NCBI GenBank assembly: GCA_035772785.1 | Contig: JAOCPU010000001.1 | Coordinates: 1 to 64,000, forward strand | Reading direction: 5' to 3' | Origin: Phlebiopsis flavidoalba | Taxonomy: Eukaryota; Basidiomycota; Agaricomycetes; Polyporales; Phanerochaetaceae | DNA: 64,000 nt | Part shown: positions 44,647-57,328 of the stretch, one piece after another | How positions within the stretch are numbered: the stretch's first letter is position 1 | How the letters are laid out: the number at the start of each line of letters is the position of its first letter | The notes under the pieces: model-generated | Databases searched by the model: none | What the model saw: only the letters and a program-made list of their open reading frames with translations | Told to the model about the DNA's origin: nothing | Translations under genes and position numbers: made by a program

Positions 44647-47600
44647 CTAGGGGATCGTAAGACACGCGGCTAGTGGTGGAGGTGCAGGAGGGTTCGGCTC
44701 TGCGGTAGAGGACGAGGACCTACGAGGCGATACCTCGTCCTGAGACCGATTCATCGATCCCAGAGAAGCAGATGGTAGCTCCCCTTGCCCTTCAACACTG
44801 GTCCCGGGACTCAGGTCCGACATTTTCCCAGGTCCCCCAGTTATTTGACAAACGCATCGACGCGGACAATGTAGCTCGCGATGCAAGAGGATCCTGGTCT
44901 TGGGGCATTAGAATTGAGCGCAGGTGTGGGGCCAGGAATGGGGCGGTAGGAAGGGTGACTATAGCGATTGGTAGGCAAGTCGTTGCCAGAGTCCGATAGC
45001 TCGCGTTGGGTGTCCTGATATGCAGACGATGACTCTGGGTAGTCCTGAGTCGTGGAGATGCGGCTTGGCGCGGATAATGTTGGGTCGAGAGGGAACTAGT
45101 CGATTGGAACTTGAACTCAGGGATTTATCGCGAGTGAGCATGGATGGCACAGCGGTCTCGTGCCCTTGGTACTCGACCAGGGATCAGAGTGCTCCTCGAC
45201 CCGAAAGCAGAAGTTGTCGATGTTGGTGTAGAACGGCTGATTCCGATGCGTGTAATGCTTCAGGGGATGGCAGGGCGATCTGGCGAAGCCCCAAAGCGTT
45301 AATCTCGTCTCTACTCTTCAGCTCGCCGCCAACACCCGGGTCCCACCGACAGCGTCCGGAGAGCCCAGTGCCGCCCAACGAGAGCTTTACTGAGATCTTT
45401 CGGATAAACGCCGCCATACGCGTCGTGCACAACCGAAAACGCCGCCGATGCATTCGAAGAAAAAGCGCCCCCACATCGAGCGGAATCCGCCGCTAGCTGC
45501 AAATAAATCGGCAGGGGCGCCACGGGGCGACGGTGGCGGGCGCGGGCTTATACGGCTTGAGCGCGGAGACGGAGTGCGGGGAATGGAAGAGTCCTGCAGA
45601 CGCGCTTTCCTGCACCACGTATGCTGTCGGCTCGCGCCCTGGCGCTCGGCGTGGTGGGGAGTGAGAGTGAGACGCGCTCACATCCTATGGCGAAGACGAG
45701 GCAGGCGACGAGGACCTTTGGAGCGCCGCTCTCGTTACAATGTGGTGTGCGAGCTTGAGCTTGCAGCAGGGGCCGGTGAGTCGGAGCGGGATCGAGGATG
45801 ATGTAAGGACGCCTGCACTTGACGATCGGCCATGGATATCACGGCCGGATCGTCTTCAGCGTGATTCTCTATCGGCATGACAACTCGGGAATCTTGAGCA
45901 ACTTGCTTCGTGACCATATTTCCCGTTCATCACCTCCTTCGTCTGTCTTGCCGTTAAAGCTCATTCCAGAAAACCGCACATCCTTGGAATTGAGCATCAA
46001 TACACCCATGTCCGTACCAGGACCTCGTCGCGAGGGATCGTCCAGGGTGGGGTCATAGTCGGGTTGGTGTTTTGCTCGAGTTCGACAGCAGAGTTGAAAA
46101 AGTCCCAAACGCTGACCGTGCTCTCCATCGCGGGGGAGACTCCGCCTTCAGGGATACGCCTCTCCCGCTCGCTGTTGTACCAGGAAGGGTCCCGAACTGG
46201 CATGAATACAAATGATAGTAGAGTTTGACGGAGGAAAACGTTCGTTGAACTCGAAACGCTCTGGGAACTGACGCTGCACCTGTCGAACTGACTCCAGAAA
46301 CTGGTGAAACACCGGACTAGGTCTCTTGAAGATGCTTCTGAGATGTAAATTTGTTCTGGACGGATGCGAAGAACGCCTCCGCTCACGCGTGGCGTTCCCG
46401 CTGTCGCTCGTAGGTGCCAGGAAGAACTTCTCGGAAGAGAGATGCCCGCAGCGGTTCGAGGAATTTGTGGTGCCGAACGAGACCCAATCCTTCTCTATGA
46501 GTATTTGGAAACACGGATCGTGCGGTAGAATGCGGTCTAGACAAATTTGAGAGAGCGCAGAAAGCTGGGCCGTTTTTTTTTTTGCTTTTTTTTTTTTTTG
46601 TTTTTTTTTTTTTGGTCCCATCCGTCCGAGCAGTGGATGAGGACATGAGATGAGTTGACGTGAACGTTTCCGAACGATGAGTAATGTGCCTTCCATTATC
46701 GCAGAGATATGCCGTAGCCAGCCGGAAACGCCGTAGGGCTTGCCGATCGAGAATCGGGGACAGACTGGGTCTCGCCAGGCAGCGCTGACCAGTTACATTC
46801 GTCGTAGCGAGCTCCGTTTCCATGAGGGCTTCGACGACTTTGCCCAGCGAGTCGCGCATAGTGTGGATATTGTCAATGCCCAAGTACGCTTTCCGGGCGT
46901 CCTTGTAGTGATCCATGTTCTCGGTGCCGGCACCTTTGGCAGTGTTTGCTACTTGCATTTGTAGTAGGCCTGGGGGGGGGGCGTCGATGATGACATTACG
47001 TGGCAGTCGGAGGCGGCACCGTAAACGGGAATGCTTGATGCTCTTGCTTTCTGGAGAATGGTGAGAATGGAAGATCGCCTGTCTATCAGTTTCTCGTCAC
47101 CTGGACCGAACGATTCTGGGTCAAGCCGACCATAGGTTGGCTGGACCGCGTCAAAGGTGCCCTAGAATTGCAATTATGAGTAACGGATGTTGATGTAGTG
47201 TGGAAATGACTAACATAGTTAGCCCAGTGCAGGTACGTCAACGCCGGTATTCGAACACTTGCTACGGTATTTCGACGCGTATTGCAGGGTGGTGTCGCTG
47301 ATGCGAGTCGGTACTACCAGCTTTGCAGGGTATGTGGAGCAGAACTTGACAAGCAGAAAAAAAAGATGTGTACGGTGAGATTGAACATAATATGTCCGCT
47401 ATATACTGAACGACGTACAAAAAGCGTAGTCTTTGTTGATATCGGTGAACCTCCACGCATTCGTTCGTGATCCTACGCCCATCCGTCCAAACTCTTCCCT
47501 CGGGTTGTACATCGTCCATCCAGGCGTTGTCCGCAAAACGGCGGGTTTGGCGTGTAGTGAAACGCGTAGAGTTGGGAGACTCGACGCTGTAAGCAGACTG

Positions 47601-48067
47601 TTACATGACGCTGCGCAGAACGAACGCGTGTTCACGTACTCTGGCGACCGTCAGGTCCTTCACGCTGTCGAAGACATCAATCGCTTCTCTATCGCGTTTG
47701 AATGAGAGCGTGAAGATATCAAAGGTTCGTGTCCTGAAAGAGACTGGGCTCTTCCCCCCTGTAGTGTGTGGGGCATGCGGGTGACAAGAGATATCAGTGG
47801 GTACGGGACCTAATGTGGGATGAGTAACCAGACGAGGGTATCCTAGAAGTACACTGACCCACATTTCTTCCTTCCCGGCTTCATCGTATGCAAATATAAG
47901 GTGATGTGCCGTCAAGTGAATGGTGCCCGGGGGGCAGCGTTATACCGCCCTTGCTGCACAGAACCTCTTCGACCTGCGCGCATCAAATGGGACACCCACG
48001 GTTATAGGATGGTTAACGACTAGATAGTGTTTCTAGTTGACCTTCGCCACCCTGAGTTTGAATCCAT
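44647..48067 (-). CDS. Myotubularin-family phosphoinositide 3-phosphatase
   Basis: Homologue of yeast Ymr1 and animal myotubularins, which remove the 3-phosphate from PI3P and PI(3,5)P2 on endosomal and vacuolar membranes. Minus-strand reading: start ATG at 48067, a first short exon, then VEEVLCSKGGITLPPG and HLTAHHLIFAYDEAGKEEMW (GRAM domain, about 47970-47850), RTRTFDIFTLSFKRDREAID (about 47735-47680), MYNPREEFGRMGVGSRTNAW (about 47530-47460), RFTDINKDYAFC, YLHWANYG region (47230), NTAKGAGTENMDHYKDARKA (46943-46885), IDNIHTMRDSLGKVVEALME, the catalytic CSDGWD at about 46630-46613 followed by an A-rich tract where the Arg should be, then AQLSALSQICLD, FQILIEKDWVSFG, RCGHLSSEKFF, FHQFLESVRQVQRQFPERFE (46310-46250), STVSVWDFFNS (46120), VDPTLDDPSRR-like residues and DVRFSGMSF (45985). 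A long Ser/Pro-rich tail ends with TAG at 44647-44649. Several introns and many indels. Confidence 0.9.
46573..46613 (-). repeat. A-rich tract splitting the myotubularin CX5R motif
   Basis: On the minus strand the codons for Cys-Ser-Asp-Gly-Trp-Asp and the first base of the next codon are followed by runs of 13, 14 and 11 A separated by C and GC, then ACGGCC (Thr-Ala). The family has Arg-Thr-Ala here, so two bases of the catalytic Arg codon are replaced by about 41 bases of A-rich sequence. There is no gt...ag border, so it is not an intron. It is either an assembly artefact or a real disruptive insertion. Confidence 0.8.
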
Positions 48068-48419
48068 AAGATGAATATGGGTGAGAGGGGAGCACGGATA
48101 GCGGTGGGAGGTGTGGGGGAAGGTGAAGGTCTGCAGCCAAGAAGTGCCCCGGCGCTTCCACCCTGGCCACTGATTTGCTTCTTGTTTCGCGCTGTATGTA
48201 CTATGCGTACGATATACACGTATGTTGACTGCATACATATTTTAGACGAAATCAAGCAGAGACAACAATATGTCTGAAAGTAAAATCAGTCTACCCAGAT
48301 TATGTTACTGTACATGCTCTGCAATACTAAATGACATCGCTAATGAAAGGAAATCTCGACTTGGTTCGAATTAAATACATGAGAACTTATCAGAAAGAAG
48401 TTTTGAGCGTGATGAATTT

Positions 48420-49991
48420 TCATTGAGTCTCCAAAAGCTTCAAAGATTTCCATTCAAACTTCCAAAGGTCGATGATCATATCATCGTCCCAGTTATATCC
48501 TACCATCGGCTCCGCATAACAAAACGCAAGTCGGTCAGCCGTCTGCATCCTGGGCATTCGCGGGACAACCAACTCCGATAACGTGCGTAGAGTGCCTTCA
48601 TCAGTGCGAACGCGCACCGATATACCCTCGAGAGTCTCCCCAAATGCGTGGGCACATTCGTCCAGCGCGTCCCAATGGTATTGGAAAGGCTGAGGGTCGG
48701 AGATGAGGAGCGAGCGTTCTTCTGTTTGTTATGTCTCTGTGCTCGTAGTTGACGGCGATATTCGTGACGAGACCAGTAGCCGAGGAGATTGAGACCTCGA
48801 TAGAGGGAGAGATGCGGGAAGATTCGCATCGCAGGTGGATCTTTTTGTCGTGAGGCTGCCACCGTCGTCTGTTTCCCCCTGTAAGTTTATTATTTGCACG
48901 ACTAGGGAGAGAATATTGTAGCTCACCTATCTTTATCTTGTGAGACTGGCAGCGGGCGCGGACCACAAGTCTCGAGAACACACCGCACCAGGTTCTCGAG
49001 ATGTCCCAGCTGCGAAGTCTCAACAAATCGCACATAATTTCTCTCCAGAGAGCGGGCGAGGTTGGAGAAAAAAAGTAGTTGTCACAACCAGCCAAATGAA
49101 CGGCCACCGACAAGGACGGGAACTTTGGAATTGTGTACGAAAATCTCTTGCGGGAGCGCTCTGTTCGGAGACAGCAGAGAGGCGGGGCGGTTTCCCTGCT
49201 CGCTGCTGCTTAGATCTCGCCATGACACTCTACGACAGTTCAGAGTTCCGTAGCCTCCGACGATGTCCGAGAACTGAAGGAGCTCGTCAAAGCTTTGTAG
49301 AATGAGGTTGTGCAGATAAGCGTAGTCGCACCGTGTGGCGGAACGAGGGAGTGTGGGAAACTCTTGTGACGAGTGGATAGAAAATCCTTCGAATGCGTGC
49401 CGCTCGATTGTGTAAAAAAGCTTGCGAAGACTAGTGAATGCTGCTCGCGAGGATAATATGAGATGGAACCAAGGTGGATTAGGCTCATCCGCAGGCGACG
49501 AGTCGCACAGACTCAAATCTTGAATATATCCGGGTAGAAGGCTGCAAGAGCTTCTGACAAAGGAAAGAAGTGTCAGAGCATCTTTTTGAGAACAAACACG
49601 GAACCCGTTCAAAGATACGTGGCCTCAGACGCGACGCCCAGGCTTGACACGTAAGTGAGGTTTGAGGGTATCGGTCTTGTCCAGTACCTCAAGACCCTCG
49701 TCGAGGCTTTCATCAACGTAAGTAAGAAGAATGTCTGGAAGTCGCCTCGAAGGGTCGACGAAAGCATCTCACAAAAGCGTTTAGGTAGTTTGGAGTGGGT
49801 GATGACGTGCACCAAGAACCGATGGACCGACTGGTCGTTTGCATGCCATCAAATTCGGGGACGCCACGAAGCCAAGAGCGCCTATTATTTAAGTCGAACC
49901 GCAGACCCCTACGTGGATGTGACCAAGTCTCGAAAAACGAGGGTAGGGCCTCAACTGTACGCAGACATGAATAAAAGCCTATAGATTTCAC
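48420..49991 (-). CDS. Probable F-box/leucine-rich-type protein, agaricomycete family
   Basis: Minus-strand exons show the style of mushroom F-box/LRR proteins without a clean F-box. Readable blocks: FVRSSCSLLPGYIQDLSLCD (about 49565-49500), WFHLILSSRAAFTSLRKLFY (49465-49410), DYAYLHNLILQSFDELLQFS (49328-49265), DIVGGYGTLNCRRVSWRDLS, then near the end RLAFCYAEPMVGYNWDDDMI and DLWKFEWKSLKLLE before the stop at 48420. The LHNLILQSF...LNCRRVSW block matches the usual pattern of these families, where a leucine-rich scoring segment ends in a CRRVSW-like motif. The N-terminal limit near 49991 is approximate. Other explanations remain possible because no catalytic or Skp1-binding motif was read. Confidence 0.5.
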
Positions 49992-52900
49992 ACAGTGTCA
50001 TAGTTATTGAAAATTGGTGGATTATTGAGTTTGTGAGAGATTTATAACCTCTTCGAGTTTCAAGAGGCTGTTGCCGAGAACTAAATTTGCAATCTAGTGT
50101 CCGACTCGAGTGCTCAGAAGTGGTCGCGACGTCGATGAGAAAATAAAGGGGGTCAAACACATGACACACAACTGTTGAAGGGCGATCCATTCTTTCCTCG
50201 GACACGAGTCAGACATAACTTAAACAATAGCCTGTGCGCCACTGTCTATCATGTGAAGTTCCGTGGTAAATTTTGACGTGGCGCATATATTGGAGGGATA
50301 AGTACTAAATTGAGTTATGCGTGGCATCATCGCCATTTCTCTCTGGGGGAAAGGTTAGCCTACGATCGCGTTAGCTACGTACGGGTTGATAAAGCCCGCA
50401 TCGACATTCAGACTCATGTCGGCGACCCCTGTCTTCACACAAAGCCACAAATACCCGGAAGCGCGATACTACGATGGATTGCACCCGACCTCCAACCTCT
50501 TTACGAGCGACCCACACCCCGAGTGCGAACCGAAAACTCAGGTATGACAACCTACAAGGGCGGCCCGTATCCGCGACGGAGTCGAGAACATTCACAACGG
50601 TAGCCAAGGAATTCACCGACGCCAGTATTATACCACCACTTGCCCCTTGCACAAAGATCCCGGCCAGTTCAAGTATGTCACAAGCCGTCTTGTCAGCGAC
50701 GCCACCCTAGGCGTCAGGGTCGACTATCATCAAGGAAAAAAAAAAAAGGGGTATTTCTGCCCGTTGTAGCGTTGATGCGCTTTTGCGACCTCGACGACGA
50801 TGGCGAAACACGATGGCGCGGACCTTGGCGTGGAAAAGGGCGAGGCATTAGAGTCTTCTGTTGGCGATCGATTGATGTCGAGCCCGTCTGGAGCGTAACG
50901 GCGCTCGTCGTTAGGCGCCGGGGCTGTATGGCGTCTCGACGGGCGTTGGGCGGGGGCCGGACGTCCCCCCACCCCCCTGGCGCAGGGAGAGGATGTGGCG
51001 AGGGCGTGTGTGATGTGCGCGAACAGGGACACGAGGGGCCATACGCGCAGGCCGGGGTCCCAGGGAACAGAGGGCGTGATGGGCCGCGCAGGGGATGCGA
51101 GTCAGCAACCGTGGCCGAGCCGAGAGTAGGACGACATGTCCGCTGTGGCGAGGGCCTCGACGATGGGCTCATTCGTCGTGAAAGCGGCCGCGGAGGAAGA
51201 GAATAGAAGCCTGTCAGCTGGAAAGATAGGAGTGCGGGCAGCGGCCGGGGGGGGCGGTGGAACTTTGACTCGGGAAATGCATGCGCTGCTGGGGCGCGAG
51301 GATGATATTTATGAAGTGTGCGTGTATTCCTGGTGGAGGATCGCAGCAGCAAGCATTTAGCATGAACTCAGCTAATGGAACAAGCACAACAGCAACTCCA
51401 CGAAAGATCAATAATTTTTGGAACGACACAACGCAAATTCAATTTATGGGCATGCATAGAAATAACCCTGTGCTCGAACTGTTGCTCCTGAAATACAATC
51501 GGGGGTCGTTTCGGTTAGCTCAGAGCAAGTCGCACGCCAACACGGAATTATGGTCTATCACAATGCGGCAATGAGAGACCGGTGGCGAAACGGCAGCGTC
51601 CGGCGTGTGTGGATGCATAACACGAGAAGGGGTGCCGACGGCAGAGAAAGAGTTTGCATCGCCAATGAACGCCCTCCGTGATGTGGAAAGCAGATGCTAT
51701 CCTCGTGAGAGGCAGACACAAGGACTTTTGTGGCCCTATCGTTCGCCCCGTGCCTCGCGTTCCGCTTGTATCGCCTGACGATGTGAGGATCATGTTTCAC
51801 GTTGCCCTATGGAGACCGATTCCGAAGTAAGATTAGCTAGATCGAATAAAAACCCGAGAGGGGAGCGAGAGAAAGGCTGGCTGTCCCAAAAAGGACGTCC
51901 GCGCACACATGTCAGGTCAATGCGTGGATCATCGAGGCCATAACTGTGGCCGGTTTTCATACCAGGGCTACCAGAATGAGGTTGGGGACTGCGGGCAGAG
52001 CACCGACATGAGCTTCTCCTCGAGACCGAGAGGCGCGTCCGATTATGACCGCAACAGCAGCCCTCGTCGCGCAGATGCCTGCCGGTGGGAGCGCGGGACA
52101 CAAGAACGCCCGGGGACGGGGACTTCGCTTATCAAGGGCGGTGTCCAAAAAAAAAAAAAAAAGAATCCGCTCGGTGGGAAACCCGCTAACGGGAGATGAC
52201 GAGCATGCATGTTCGTGCGTTTTTGAGCAAGCTACTTTCTGGCGGAAGGGAAAGTCAGAGCGAGAAGGAAACAGAAGGGAAGATTTCAGGAGCGTGGGGT
52301 GCTTGATTTGGAGGAGATGGGATGTCTGATGTCCCGGGGCAGCCGTGGGCATTAGGGCGGTGTAGTTATCCCTAGGCCTTCAAAAGATTAGTGACCTCGG
52401 CTTACATACAGTTAATGGTGTGGGAGTGTTCTTTCAGTACATACGAGCGGAGTCGGCGCGCCGATAATGTGTGGAATGGCCTAGAGCAAGGGGGGCACTC
52501 CACTACCGCTAGCGCTGAAATCATAACCTCCCTGTGTGTTGGTGCCATGACAACCGGTATCACGGGTCCTACTCTCTCTCTAGGGAACCGCATCCCTATG
52601 TGAGTTATGGCTATCAACTGAGTCTATGGAAGCGAAGTGGGCTGAGATACTTACTCATAGATAACCCTATATATCTTGATGATGCTAGTTGCCACCGCTT
52701 TGTGGCTATAGAACGAGATTTGAAGGCTCGCTTGGTGGTGGTTTGAGGGCTGCACCACAAGGCTAGCACAAGGCCCTGTTGGGGCCGTGCTTAACGTTTT
52801 ATATTTAACTCTAGCTACGTACGTTTGTGCAGTCACATAGAGAGTGTCCTAGAACAACTATGCATGGTCTATCCCACGCATACTTGTTACCCGCAACTAC

Positions 52901-53142
52901 TGCTTGAGGCATAGAATGCCTACGGTCGCCGAGGGGGTTCACACTGGGGTCTTTGACGGCTCTCTGAAGTGCTTAGTAGCGGCCAGCGATATGTTTGTAT
53001 CTAAAACAGCGCTTGCAGCAATGGACCCCCCCTGGGCCTGAGCCGCCGATGTGACCGGTCTCTAGTCCGAGTCGCTTCTTGTCCGTCAGGGACCGCCTCA
53101 TGGGACAGTTCGATAGACGAGCGTATCCGAGGCGTACGGCAG
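49992..53142. other. 3.2 kb stretch without a recognised gene; GC-rich centre
   Basis: Open frames are long only because of composition: 50714-51352 on the minus strand (Pro/Arg/Ser-rich) overlaps 50640-51206 on the plus strand (Gly/Arg-rich), with no motif in either. Runs of 12 A (50736-50747) and 16 A (52147-52162) interrupt the GC-rich DNA. The rest has short ORFs only. Confidence 0.4.
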
Positions 53143-53149
53143 TATAAAA
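53143..53149 (+). promoter_or_regulatory. TATA-like box of MFS transporter 2
   Basis: The sequence tataaaa lies about 117-123 bases upstream of the ATG at 53266. Confidence 0.5.
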
Positions 53150-53265
53150 CCAGCGCCCGCGAGGGCGGCAACCCGGGTCCCAGCTTGCTGGCTCCTCTTG
53201 CCAACCTCCATCCCGTGCATAGGCTGCGTTCGCTCGTTGGACTATCGCCAGGCAAGACAGCAGCT

Positions 53266-55772
53266 ATGGACCCCAGCTCAACAACCTCGGTCGACAAAAA
53301 GGCCGAAGGCGAGGGGTCGGTGCACTACAGACCCACCGTCGGCGCAAAGGATGTCGATGTTGCGGCCAAACCCTCACGGCCGGCAAAGGAGATCGAAGTT
53401 CACGAGCCCAGAGGAGGCTGCAGCAGTACGGTGCGTCGCGACGCCCCCTGCTCTGCACCCCTTTCTGATTTATTGGTCTATTCCAGGCGAAAGATTGACA
53501 TGCATTTAATGCGCTCATGTGCGGTAAGTGAACATGCAAATGTGGCGAAGGCTCGTTTCGCTCATCAACGATCACGTCGGCCTGCATTATAGTTCTGTAC
53601 ATGTGAGTGCTCGAGATGTGGCGCATCTTCATCAGAATCTCATTAAGCTGCTCTTTCAGGATGCAATTCGCTGACAAGACAACGCTCGGTCAATCAGCGA
53701 TCCTTGGGCTCTTGTACGCGAACCCATTCCGCCATGCCCGGCCTCCCACCTGACATTCTATCCTCAGCCAGGGCGCCCACATCGACCAGGCCCAGTTCAA
53801 CTGGCTGGGCACCATCTTCTACCTGTTCTTCCTGGGCTTCGAATGGCCGCAAAACCTCGCCCTCCAGTACTTTCCCCGTGGGCAAGTGGATGAGGGTCGG
53901 TCGAATTCCCAATCTTAACGCCAAGGTGACTAATGCTTCCTGCTCGATATAGCTTCAACATCTTCGTCTGGGCCGTCGCGCTGCTGTGCCACGCTGCCGC
54001 GGACAGCTTCGGCGGGCTCTTTGCGTGCCGCGTGTTCCTCGGTATCTGCGAGGGCGCCATCACGCCCGGCTTCCTGCTCGTCACGGCCATGTTCTACACT
54101 CGCCAGGAACAGTCGCAGCGGGTGGGCTACTGGTGTACGTGATCGTCTCTGCCTTGGGGTGTGTTGGAGCTTATCAGCCGGATCCAGTCCTCATGAACGG
54201 CGCGGCCATCATCCTGCTCGGCTTGATTGCGTTCGGTGTCCTCCACATCAAGTCGACCTCGTTCATGGCCTGGCAATGGTGCGCAGCGCCCGCGCCACGA
54301 CTCGGGAAGCTAAAAAAACTGACTCTGCGCTAGGCTCATGATTATATTTGGCGTGATCACGCTTATTGTCTCTGTGTGTTATTCTGGTATGTGGTGGTGC
54401 GGCAGTGCTGTACGACGTCAGGACGGGCTCCTCACCCGCTCTTGCGCCCAGGTTCTTCTTCCCCGACTCTCCAGCCACGGCCCGGTTCCTGACCCCAAGA
54501 GAGCGTATTATCGCCGTCGAGCGTATCAAAGTCAATCAGGCAGGTGTCGAGAACAAGCATTTCAAGTTTGAGCAGTGCGTACCTTCATTCCCGGAGCATA
54601 CTGATGATCATTGTCTCATTATGATACCCCAGGCTCAAGGAATGCCTACTCGACCCGAAGACATGGCTTTTCTTCTTCATGTCTGCAATCTCGTAAGCCT
54701 CGTTCCCTATTTCACATCGCAAGACACAGCTGATAACCAACGTTCCCGCCCAGGAATGTAACAAAACTCTGTGCGTGTTTATGATCTGCCCGTATTTTAC
54801 CCCCGTCCGATGGGCTGACGTACAATCGGGATCGCCGTGCAGCTCAGCAACCAGCGCCAGATCATCGTCGCCGGCTTCGGCTTCACACAGTCGGGCAGAC
54901 GACCTGCTCTCGGAACGGTCGACGGCGCCGTCGAGAGTGCGTCTCTCTTCTCTTCCTCTCTCTTTTTCTTTCTTCCGTTTTTTGCTTCTTCCTCCGATGG
55001 AGCACGGAGCTCACATGTGTGTGGATTAGTTATCGTCATCTTCTGCACCGTCACCTCCGCCACGTACTGGAAGAACGGGCGGGCGTACTCGGCCACGATC
55101 GCGTACGCCGTCGCGATCCTCGGTCTCCATCCTCGTCAACGCGCTCCCCGACCACCGCGTCGGCCTGCTCTTCTGCTACTGGATCTCCGGTATGCTTCTC
55201 TCCCTCTGCATGTCTTGTAAATGAGGCTAAGGCAGAGCAGTGACGAGCATCGCGCCGTTCGTGGTCATCCTCGCGTGGAGCGCGGCCCGTGACGGCGGGG
55301 CACACGAAGCGCACGACGATGAACGCGGTCATCATGATTGGCTACGCCGTGGGCAACGCCGCGCGGCCCGCAGTACTGGAAGAAGGTCTACCAGCCACGG
55401 TGCGTGCACCTTCTTCCCCCCTCTCCCCCGGTTCCTCCGGCTGACTGAGCGTTTGCGTGCGTCTGCAGGAACCACGTCCCCTGGGCGATCCTCTCCGCGT
55501 GATGGTTCGCGACGGCCGTGCTCATCATGGTCACGCGCGTGTAACCTTGCAATGGAGAACGGGAAGCGCGACGCGGAGGGGCACGATACGACGTACGACG
55601 AGGTGTATATCTCCCAGGAGAAGGCGGACGGGACCAAGGAGGACGTCAAGGTCGACAAGGTCCGTTCCTCTCCTACCGCGCTCTGTCCTGTCGCTAATGA
55701 CTTTTCCGGATTTACCAGAATTCCTCGACCTGACGGACTGCCAAAACCGCGACTTCCGCTACGTTTCTGTGA
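53266..55772 (+). CDS. MFS transporter, allantoate-permease (Dal5-like) family, copy 2
   Basis: Second anion:cation symporter-type transporter. The start MDPSSTTSVDKKAEGEG at 53266 opens a hydrophilic cytosolic N-terminus. Blocks: RRKIDMHLM (53488), MQFADKTTLGQSAILGLL in shifted frame (53659-53715), FYLFFLGFEWPQNLALQYFP (53818-53875), FNIFVWAVALLCHAAADSFG (53949-54010), EGAITPGFLLVTAMFYTRQE (54050-54110), LMNGAAIILLGLIAFGVLHI (54193-54252), FFPDSPATARFLTPRERIIA (54460-54520), VNQAGVENKHFKFEQ, LDPKTWLFFF across frames (54645-54680), SATYWKNGRAYSATIAYAVA (55055-55115), TAGHTKR-like and MNAVIMIGYAVGNA (55320-55362), KVYQPRNHVPWAILS, and the tail DLTDCQNRDFRYV with the stop at about 55770-55772. 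The tail also holds a Glu/Lys-rich YISQEKADGTKEDVKVDK segment. About ten introns. This copy has higher GC content than copy 1 (39.2 kb) but the same domain order. Confidence 0.9.
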
Positions 55773-57328
55773 TGACCGCACGATCCGCGTCTGGAAATGC
55801 CTCCTATATACCGAGTGTTATAGATTCCCCCCTTGGGATTCATATATATTTTTTTTATTTTTGCCGTTGATGTATACTAATATCGTTGGATTTTTAGTGT
55901 GATCTGTTGCTCTCTCTGCTGTCGTTATTCGTAATGTTTAGCATTGCATCGATCAATTCACGCTTTTTTGCTGCAAAGGCGCTGCGCGTGAGATCTGCCA
56001 GAGCCATTCGGGGTCGGAGAAATACCGTCAGATCGCTCGAGACCCACGAGTTTACTCCCGAGGGACACTACTGTTCCGCATTCACAAACATCCCTCTTGT
56101 ACGCGCGTGTTTTTTTGATGCGCTCAGATTGTCTTTCTAGGCTGGCCCGATGAGTGAGAAGGAGCGTGACTCGTCACTGTCATGGTGCGTCACGCGTATT
56201 CAAGTTCGCGTCACTCCGAGTCGTTCTTTCCCGGGCCATTCGTTCATTCCGGCTATGATATTTTACTCATTAAACCTCGGCACAAATTGGCATGTTGATC
56301 TTAGAATGTTGAAATCTTGAAATCTCTCGAGTCGACACCGCGCAAGCCTGAATAAACACTTACCAAGAGTCCGGGTCGCCCAGTGGGTGCCATTCGCGGT
56401 TCTTAGTAAGTCACCGGTTCACAGGGTCGAGGAAGTACGAGCTCATTCGTTGATGACACTAGATTGAGCATACATTAGCCCCTCGCGACGCTTGAACAAC
56501 CCCTCGTAGCAGCCACAAATGCCTACCATGACCCATCTTCGTAGCGGTGGGATTGCGAGTCACGTCTACGCAACGTAATTACTACCCGTGCGAGGTGAAT
56601 GCCAGGAGCCAACCAGGCCTCGCAAAACCGGGCACCGACTCGAGCCCCCACTGAGTCCGAGCATGTGTCTCAATGCGCCATGCCACCCGTGGTCGTGTCG
56701 GCTGGGCCCAGCCCGCACCTCACTACGCCGAGCCCGCAACCTAGCATTAACGGAGAGCGGGTGCAGTAGGTGGTAGGCGTATGTTACAAAGCTGAAAAAA
56801 TATATAGAAAGGATGAGCAGCCCAACACGCTGCCCGTACGATGCCCGTCCGGAGAAATTGCATCAGTACGCAAGGTAAGTATAATCCGAGACACTCTAAT
56901 CATGCGACGGCCATTTTTCGATCTAGATGTTGACTATATGCGCTGGGGTATACTCTCGTATTGCTCTAGGTGACCGTTTGCCCTTAGTCTAGAGACATAA
57001 AATGATAACAATGTGTCCAGGAAACAGGAAATATAAACGTCGAATGTCAATGGAATGAGATGCACATCGTTTGCCGGTGCAGTCGAGAAAGAAAAGTCTC
57101 AATCAAATCTTGTGAGGTGCTAGGTCTCTTCATTCCGATGCAGTAAAAAGGCTGCTGACCCCGTTCCTGGAGATGCGCCCATGACAAACAGCTCGAGTTT
57201 CGCCGACACGCGATCCAAATCACAGCCGTGGCTTTCTTGATGCACTTCAGTGCTCCGAATTGAATTGATGGAGACTGCGGCTAGGCAAACTAACATAGCA
57301 AATATTCAACGACGTACACCTCGTGGAA
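55773..57328. other. Intergenic stretch, no gene recognised
   Basis: AT-rich sequence follows the MFS gene (a likely 3' region with several t runs near 55845). At 56160-56220 the motifs cgtgactcgtcac and cgcgtcactc are partly inverted copies. No coding family was recognised. Confidence 0.35.

Noticed and set aside
46573..46613. The A-rich tract as an intron of the myotubularin gene
   Set aside because: It lacks gt...ag borders and a branch site, and is shorter than the other introns in the window.
50640..51352. Long ORFs on both strands (188 and 212 codons)
   Set aside because: They overlap antisense, are Gly/Arg- or Pro/Arg/Ser-rich from GC-rich composition, and show no motif.
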